Assembly: GCA_964521575.1 (NCBI GenBank)
Contig: CAZFSR010000005.1
Span: 83,256-147,255 of the forward strand
Length of the DNA: 64,000 nucleotides
Direction: 5' to 3'
Source of the DNA: 79-D21 sp964521575
Lineage (GTDB): Bacteria > Synergistota > Synergistia > Synergistales > 79-D21
A program made the translations under genes and the position numbers. The stretch's first letter is position 1. Each line of letters begins with the position of its first letter. The notes under the pieces are model-generated. The model was given only the letters and a program-made list of their open reading frames with translations, had not been told where the DNA came from and searched no databases. Below, one piece after another: positions 59,378 through 64,000 of this stretch.

Positions 59378-60844
59378 CTAGACTTCCAGGCGGTGGGTCA
59401 TCCTGTCGGCAAGCCAGTTGTTGAGGAGGATGCAGATCACGGCCGCGATGGCCCACTGCCAGTACATCGTGCCCACCGTGAACGTGTACTTGCTGATGGG
59501 CAGCCACTTGTACCATTCACCGGGATACCAGGTGATGGCCTGCCAGGTCCACCAGCCAAAGATGAACGCGAACCACAGGGGGAAGAACCGGATCAAGGAG
59601 AACATCCAGTAGTGCTTCATCTGGGTGTAGGGCTCGATGTGCTCGTCCCAGATCTTCCTTACGCCGATCTTCAGGGCGCCCAGGCCCATCAAGAGCCCGG
59701 CCAGAAGCAGCCCGATCCCCCAGACCCAGTCCTGGTTGTCCAGGAAGGTCATGTTCATGGCGGAAGGAAGCCCCAGGAGCAGCGTGGTGATGCCGATGCC
59801 CCAGGTCGCCTTTTTCCGGTCCCAGCCCGCGTCTTCCAGGATACGGGCGCCCATTTCGATCATGGCGATTTCAGAGCTGAGAGCCGCCAGGACCAGGGCG
59901 AGGAAGAAGGCGATGGCCATGATAGTGCCGCCAGGAATCTCGGAGAAAAGCTTCGTCATGTGGATGAAAGCCAGCCCCGTGTTGCCCGATTTCACTGCCG
60001 CCATGGGATCGGGCGAGTAGGCGAAAATGGTGGGGATGACGCACAGCCCGGCGAGGAAACCTGCCGTGGTATCCGCGAAGCAGGTCGTCGTCGCTGCGAG
60101 CATGATGTCCTCGCTCTTCTTGACGTAGACGAAGTACGTCAGGAATAGCCCCCAGCCAGCCCCCGTGGACCAGGCCACCTGGGTGAAGGCCTCGAGGTAT
60201 GTCCTCGGGTTCAGGAAGTCCGCTGGCCGGGCCGTGAAATAGAACTCATAGCCCTTTACTGCGCCGGGCAGGAAGGCTGCCCGGATCGCGAGGAAAATAA
60301 GAAGGATGAAGATACCGGGAACCATGACCTTGCAGGCTTTCTCAAGACCGCCGGCCACACCCTTGGAGGTGATGAACATGCAGATGGCGACAACAAGAGC
60401 AAACAGGATACTTTGCTGCATCCCGTTCGCCGCGAAGGCCTTCCATAGGGGCTCGGTGTCTAGCCCGGGCTTGAAGATCCCCATCACGGCATACCCCAGG
60501 TACTGCATGCACCAACCCACGACAACACCGTAATAGAAGACAATCCCCAGAACGATGACGGCCATCAGGGCCCCGGCCCAGGTCCACCCGCGGCCGCACA
60601 TGTGCTTGAAGGAACCGATGATGCCCATGCGGGAAACCTTGCCCCACACGCCCTCTGCCGCCATCAGCGGGATCGCCCAAAGAAAAAGCGCCAGCACGTA
60701 GGCGAAGAAGAAAGCTGCACCGCCGTTCGCCGCCGAAACCCTTGGGAACCGCCAGATGTTGCCCGTTCCCACCGCCATCCCGATAGAAGCGATAATCAGC
60801 CCCCATCGGCTTGACCACATGTTCCCTTCAAGAGTCTTAGCCAT
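59378..60844 (-). CDS. NSS (SNF) family sodium-dependent amino acid symporter
   Basis: A 488-aa membrane protein with 11 or 12 helices. Helix 1 has the unwound sodium/substrate site GMAVGTGNIWRFPR, and helix 6 region WSTGAGWGLFLTYFVYVKK follows the family. It is a secondary importer using Na+; the LeuT/MetP relatives carry neutral or aromatic amino acids. The ATG at 60844 follows GGAGG, 6 nt away. It heads an operon with its 31-aa partner, a DapB-like protein, an amidohydrolase and a racemase-like protein, suggesting uptake and breakdown of one amino acid derivative. Confidence 0.93.
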   Translation of the reverse strand: MAKTLEGNMWSSRWGLIIASIGMAVGTGNIWRFPRVSAANGGAAFFFAYVLALFLWAIPLMAAEGVWGKVSRMGIIGSFKHMCGRGWTWAGALMAVIVLGIVFYYGVVVGWCMQYLGYAVMGIFKPGLDTEPLWKAFAANGMQQSILFALVVAICMFITSKGVAGGLEKACKVMVPGIFILLIFLAIRAAFLPGAVKGYEFYFTARPADFLNPRTYLEAFTQVAWSTGAGWGLFLTYFVYVKKSEDIMLAATTTCFADTTAGFLAGLCVIPTIFAYSPDPMAAVKSGNTGLAFIHMTKLFSEIPGGTIMAIAFFLALVLAALSSEIAMIEMGARILEDAGWDRKKATWGIGITTLLLGLPSAMNMTFLDNQDWVWGIGLLLAGLLMGLGALKIGVRKIWDEHIEPYTQMKHYWMFSLIRFFPLWFAFIFGWWTWQAITWYPGEWYKWLPISKYTFTVGTMYWQWAIAAVICILLNNWLADRMTHRLEV

Positions 60845-61371
60845 AATCATCCTCCTCTCAGCTCTGTTTCTTTGCTCCTCTGTGGTGCCGGAACCCGGTA
60901 TCCTGAACGGTCCCCCTTTCTGAGCCGCCGAACGATTCGGCAATGGATTTTATGAAGCATAAAAAATACAAACCACAAAACCTAAATTCTAACGCTCGTA
61001 CAAGAGAATATCTTTTGTGCTAGGGTCATGCTAGTTTAGTCCATTCACCAAAGCAAGTAGTCTCCAGGTTCGTCTGTTTGGATAAAGACATACATATAGA
61101 CTTTGATTTAACCATAAGGCAAACAAAATCAAGCCATTCATAATTCGCTTACCCAAGTTTAAGAAGCTTAATGGAATTGACTCGGGTTATATCTTAATAA
61201 TCGAATGAGGGTATTTTTCGATTTTTCGCAATATTTTCCCTTGTCTGATTTATCGTTTTATTGGTTCGACCCATTTTCTTTTATCAATCAACAAAGTCGG
61301 TTTGATGGAAGACGCCTTGAGGAATATCCTTTGAAAAGGCGGCATAAATTGAAGAGAAGGAGTGCTCCGAG
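60845..61371. other. Intergenic region, 527 bp, AT-rich
   Basis: Between the divergent NSS symporter and larC genes. The part from about 60950 to 61300 is much more AT-rich than average and should hold both promoters and perhaps regulator sites. TTGACT near 61178 has no well-spaced -10 partner. No protein or RNA gene is evident. Confidence 0.5.
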
Positions 61372-62571
61372 ATGCGGACGATTCTTTTCGAACCCTTTTC
61401 CGGTGCGGCCGGCGACATGATCCTAGGGAGCCTTATCGGCCTGGGAGCCGACGGGGGAAGGATCATGTCGGCCCTGGAATCGGCCTACGGCGTCACATTG
61501 AACGTGGCGACGGTCACCAAGAGAGGCATCCAGGCTGTGGACGTCCAGGTCCACAGCCACCGGGAAAACCAGGCCCGGCCTTACGCCGTACTGCTTGAAA
61601 CCATCAAGAAGGCTTCCCTGCCCGAGAAAGTTCGGGAAAATGTCCTGGAGATCTTTGCCATTCTCGCAGAGGCGGAAGCGAAGGTTCACGGCGAACCGCC
61701 GGAAAAGTTGCACTTTCACGAGGTGGGACAGGACGATGCCCTCGCAGACGTGACCGGAACCTGTCTCGCCCTGTCCGAACTTGCCGCCGATGCGGTTTTC
61801 TGCACCCCCATCAATGTGGGGGGCGGACAGGTCCATGCCGCGCACGGGATCTTGCCGGTTCCCGCCCCGGCCACGCTGGAAATCCTCACGCGGTTCGGTC
61901 TTCCCTTTTACGGGAATGGGAACCGCGAATTGCTCACGCCGACTGGAGCCGCGATTCTCGCGCACTTCGCGCGGCCGCTCAGCAGCCTCCCCCTGGGAAA
62001 AGCGCTCGCAACCGGCTATGGTGCCGGAGACGCCGAAACGGAACAACCGAACGTTCTCCGTTCCCTTCTGATGGACATTGAAACCGGGTGCGGGGGCGAC
62101 AGGGTCGATATCCTCGAGACCAACCTCGATGATGTGCCCGGAGAAATCCTGGGGAACCTTTTCGACAGGCTGATGGGCATGGGCGCACGGGATGTGAGCG
62201 TTTCCCCCCTTACGATGAAGAAGGGACGCCCGGGCCATCTCGTGAGAGTTGTCACCTCACCGGAGATGAGTTCTGCCCTGGCTCTTGAAATCATGAGGGA
62301 AACCGGATCGCTGGGGATAAGGGTCCTGCCGGCCGTACACCGGTTTACCGCGGAAAGGCGAATGGCCTCCGTGCCCCTGTCCGCCGGAAACGAAAAAGTG
62401 GAGATCCGCGTCAAGTTCGCTTTCGACCAGCGCGGGGATATTCTCAACGTCTCACCGGAGTACGAAGACTGCAGGGCCATTGCCGAAAGAGCCGGACTTC
62501 CGCTGAGGGAGGTCATGAGGAGGGCCCAGGAGGAAGCCTGGCGGATATTCGGTTCACCCTGGACATCCTGA
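61372..62571 (+). CDS. larC: LarC, nickel insertion protein for nickel-pincer cofactor
   Basis: A 399-aa LarC (DUF111) protein, the CTP-dependent enzyme that inserts nickel into the pyridinium-dithiocarboxylate pincer of lactate racemase-type enzymes. Typical marks: FEPFSGAAGDMILGSLIGLG at the start, HFHEVGQDDALADVTGTCLA near 120, TPINVGGGQVHAAHGILPVP near 145 and ETNLDDVPGEILG near 245. The frame is continuous; in some lactobacilli larC needs a frameshift, not here. larA, larB and larE are not in the window. AAGGAG lies upstream of the ATG. Confidence 0.94.
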   Translation: MRTILFEPFSGAAGDMILGSLIGLGADGGRIMSALESAYGVTLNVATVTKRGIQAVDVQVHSHRENQARPYAVLLETIKKASLPEKVRENVLEIFAILAEAEAKVHGEPPEKLHFHEVGQDDALADVTGTCLALSELAADAVFCTPINVGGGQVHAAHGILPVPAPATLEILTRFGLPFYGNGNRELLTPTGAAILAHFARPLSSLPLGKALATGYGAGDAETEQPNVLRSLLMDIETGCGGDRVDILETNLDDVPGEILGNLFDRLMGMGARDVSVSPLTMKKGRPGHLVRVVTSPEMSSALALEIMRETGSLGIRVLPAVHRFTAERRMASVPLSAGNEKVEIRVKFAFDQRGDILNVSPEYEDCRAIAERAGLPLREVMRRAQEEAWRIFGSPWTS

Positions 62572-62587
62572 GAACGGAGGGAACAAT

Positions 62588-63787
62588 ATGCTTTACAGGA
62601 TCATGCCAAGCAACGGCGACAGGCTTTCAATCCTGGGGTTTGGCTGCATGCGCCTCCCCATCAAGGACGGGCAGATCGACGAACCGAGGGCAACCCGGCA
62701 ACTGCGCATGGCGATTGATGCCGGGGTGAACTACATCGACACCGCATGGCCCTACCACGCGGGAGAAAGCGAACCTTTCCTGGGAAGGGCCCTTTCGGGC
62801 GGATACCGGGAAAAAGTCCGCATTGCCACCAAGCTGCCGTCCTTTCTCGTGGAAAAACCCGCCGATATGCCCCGTTTTCTCGAGGCGCAGCTGGACAGGT
62901 TGGGAACTGGCCAGATCGACTATTACCTTCTGCACTCCCTGACGGGCCCCCTATGGGATCATTTGGAATCCCTGGGAGTAGGGCATTTCCTGGAAAAGTG
63001 GAAGAGAGAGGGCAGAATCGCCAATGCCGGGTTTTCCTTCCACGGGACGCCGGCGGACTTTGAGAGGATCGTCGACGCCTTCCCCTGGCAATTCTGCCAG
63101 ATCCAGTACAACATCCTGGACGAGGAATACCAGGCCGGGACAAGGGGACTCCAGCTTGCGGCTTCGAAGGGGCTTGGCGTTATCGTCATGGAACCCCTTC
63201 GCGGAGGCTTGCTCGGCATGGCGAACCCTCCTTCTGCGGTCGCTGCCGCCTGGGATTCAGCCGCAGTCCGGAGGACTCCCGCCGAATGGTCGCTCCGCTG
63301 GGTCTGGAATCACCCCGAGGTCACGGTTCTCCTTTCCGGGATGAACAACGAGGAGCACATCGCGGAAAACATCGCCATCGCGGACAAAGCTTTACCGGGG
63401 TCCCTTGCTCCGGACGAACTGGAAATCGTCAAGAGGGCGGCCGCCGGGTTCAGGGACTCGATGAGGGTAGGATGCACCGGCTGCGGGTACTGCATGCCCT
63501 GCCCGGCAGGGGTGGCAATCCCTTCCTGTTTCGAGGTTTACAACAAGATGCATCTTTCGGGCAATTTTCAGGAGGGGCTCGCCCTTTACGCCATGAGGAA
63601 CAGCGGCATCCTCCGCAAAGGCACGCCGAGCTATGCGTCACAATGCGTCGAATGCGGACAGTGCCTTGAAAAATGTCCCCAGCACCTGCCAATCCCGTCG
63701 CTCTTGAAAAAAGTCGCGGCCGAACTCGAAATCCCCGGGCTGGAGGAGCGGGTGGCCAAGGCCCGCAAGATGCTGAACATGGAATAA
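62588..63787 (+). CDS. Aldo/keto reductase with C-terminal 4Fe-4S domain
   Basis: A 399-aa protein: an aldo/keto reductase barrel (about 1-270; NYIDTAWPYHAGESEPFLG with the catalytic Asp and Tyr region, and ATKLPSFLVEKPADM with Lys), then an iron-sulfur domain with CTGCGYCMPCPAG near 300 and CVECGQCLEKCPQ near 360. This is the common anaerobe type. It starts 17 bp after larC and is probably in the same transcript. The electron donor may be ferredoxin; the substrate is unknown. Confidence 0.92.
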   Translation: MLYRIMPSNGDRLSILGFGCMRLPIKDGQIDEPRATRQLRMAIDAGVNYIDTAWPYHAGESEPFLGRALSGGYREKVRIATKLPSFLVEKPADMPRFLEAQLDRLGTGQIDYYLLHSLTGPLWDHLESLGVGHFLEKWKREGRIANAGFSFHGTPADFERIVDAFPWQFCQIQYNILDEEYQAGTRGLQLAASKGLGVIVMEPLRGGLLGMANPPSAVAAAWDSAAVRRTPAEWSLRWVWNHPEVTVLLSGMNNEEHIAENIAIADKALPGSLAPDELEIVKRAAAGFRDSMRVGCTGCGYCMPCPAGVAIPSCFEVYNKMHLSGNFQEGLALYAMRNSGILRKGTPSYASQCVECGQCLEKCPQHLPIPSLLKKVAAELEIPGLEERVAKARKMLNME

Positions 63788-63830
63788 AAAAGAGGCGGTG
63801 CCGTTTTTCCGGCACCGCCTCTTCCTGTTT
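63786..63830. terminator. Bidirectional Rho-independent terminator
   Basis: A 14-bp stem (63790-63803 and 63810-63823) with A/T-rich flanks on both sides, ending the aldo/keto reductase operon and the opposite-strand gene at the right edge. Confidence 0.85.
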
Positions 63831-63842
63831 TTCAGAACCTGG

Positions 63843-64000
63843 CTATTCCTTGGTATATGGGCTATTTGCCAGGACGCCGAGCTTGACGGGCTTCACGGGA
63901 GGCCGGAAGACCCCCGGATCCACGGAAGCCATGGGAATTCCCTTGGCCCTGGAGATCTCGCGCATGATGATCTCGCGGCAGCCGCGCCCCTGGCACGGGC
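63843..64000 (-). CDS. [2Fe-2S]-binding oxidoreductase subunit, C-terminal end only
   Basis: Only the last 52 codons lie in the window; the 5' part is beyond the right edge. The visible end has PCQGRGCREIIMREISR and then GVFRPPVKPVKLGVLA, with two Cys. This matches the C-terminus of small [2Fe-2S] (BFD-like) subunits and FAD-dependent opine/sarcosine-type dehydrogenases, where RPPVRPVPLGALA is common. The likely role is amine or proline oxidation, but that rests on a short tail. Confidence 0.6.
   Translation of the reverse strand, partial: PCQGRGCREIIMREISRAKGIPMASVDPGVFRPPVKPVKLGVLANSPYTKE

Noticed and set aside
61205..61420. Small plus-strand gene upstream of larC
   Set aside because: It overlaps the larC start, has no ribosome site and no recognisable sequence.
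61372..62571. Programmed frameshift in larC, as known in some lactobacilli
   Set aside because: The gene is open from start to stop in one frame.

Overview
The window is a roughly 60% GC bacterial chromosome segment with about 60 protein genes, no rRNA or tRNA that I can recognise, one intact insertion sequence and one riboswitch array. The gene content (many amino-acid transporters, kynureninase, carbamate kinase, two ornithine-cyclodeaminase homologues, NSS and SSS sodium symporters, a [4Fe-4S] aldo/keto reductase, RtcB with archease, type IV pilus parts of a diderm) fits an anaerobic, amino-acid-fermenting, Gram-negative-type organism. Synergistota is my best guess; this is an inference from gene content, not a placement.

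Layout. 1-3 kb: end of a MntP-like Mn exporter, then an amino-acid ABC transporter whose binding protein and permease are fused. 3-5 kb: archease-rtcB. 5-9 kb: three paralogous exported hyperacidic proteins (poly-Asp or Ser-Glu cores between conserved ends), a remnant of a fourth, and an exported amidohydrolase between them. 9.3-12.6 kb: an exported alpha/alpha-toroid protein, then three tandem c-di-GMP-I (GEMM) aptamers driving an exported Ntn-hydrolase. 12.6-20 kb: a HerA-type ATPase, a type IV pilus minor pseudopilin/PilY1-like operon and a dodecin. 20-24 kb: EamA exporter, MBL hydrolase, DJ-1/PfpI protein and a class V aminotransferase. 23.97-25.61 kb: an IS1182-type element inserted in a terminator hairpin. 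25.6-27.9 kb: NiaR-like repressor with a sodium symporter and a small membrane partner. 27.9-43.5 kb: phospholipase D-type synthase, nuclease, ornithine-cyclodeaminase homologues, carbamate kinase, a SIMPL/YbaK/B3-B4 operon, CDF exporter, DUF2207 protein, Nudix enzyme, RpiR regulator, YgjP-like protease, GIY-YIG protein and Fe-alcohol dehydrogenase. 43.6-48 kb: sulfur cluster (persulfide-dioxygenase/rhodanese protein, YeeE/YedE pair, SLC13 permease). 48-54.8 kb: MacB-like ABC efflux operon, kynureninase with a MarR regulator, and a Cys-rich C_GCAxxG_C_C protein. 54.9-61 kb: small DMT transporter, DUF554, and an operon of NSS symporter, 31-aa small subunit, DapB-like protein, amidohydrolase and Asp/Glu racemase-like enzyme. 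61.4-64 kb: larC, an aldo/keto reductase and the end of a [2Fe-2S] protein gene.

Two regions stand out. One is the hyperacidic protein family, where near-identical ends flank low-complexity cores of different composition, one being 203 uninterrupted Asp codons. The other is the triple riboswitch: copies 1 and 2 each carry an intrinsic terminator that is mutually exclusive with aptamer helix P1, while copy 3 leads straight into a hairpin that buries the ribosome-binding site. The predicted outcome is that high c-di-GMP turns off an exported Ntn-hydrolase.
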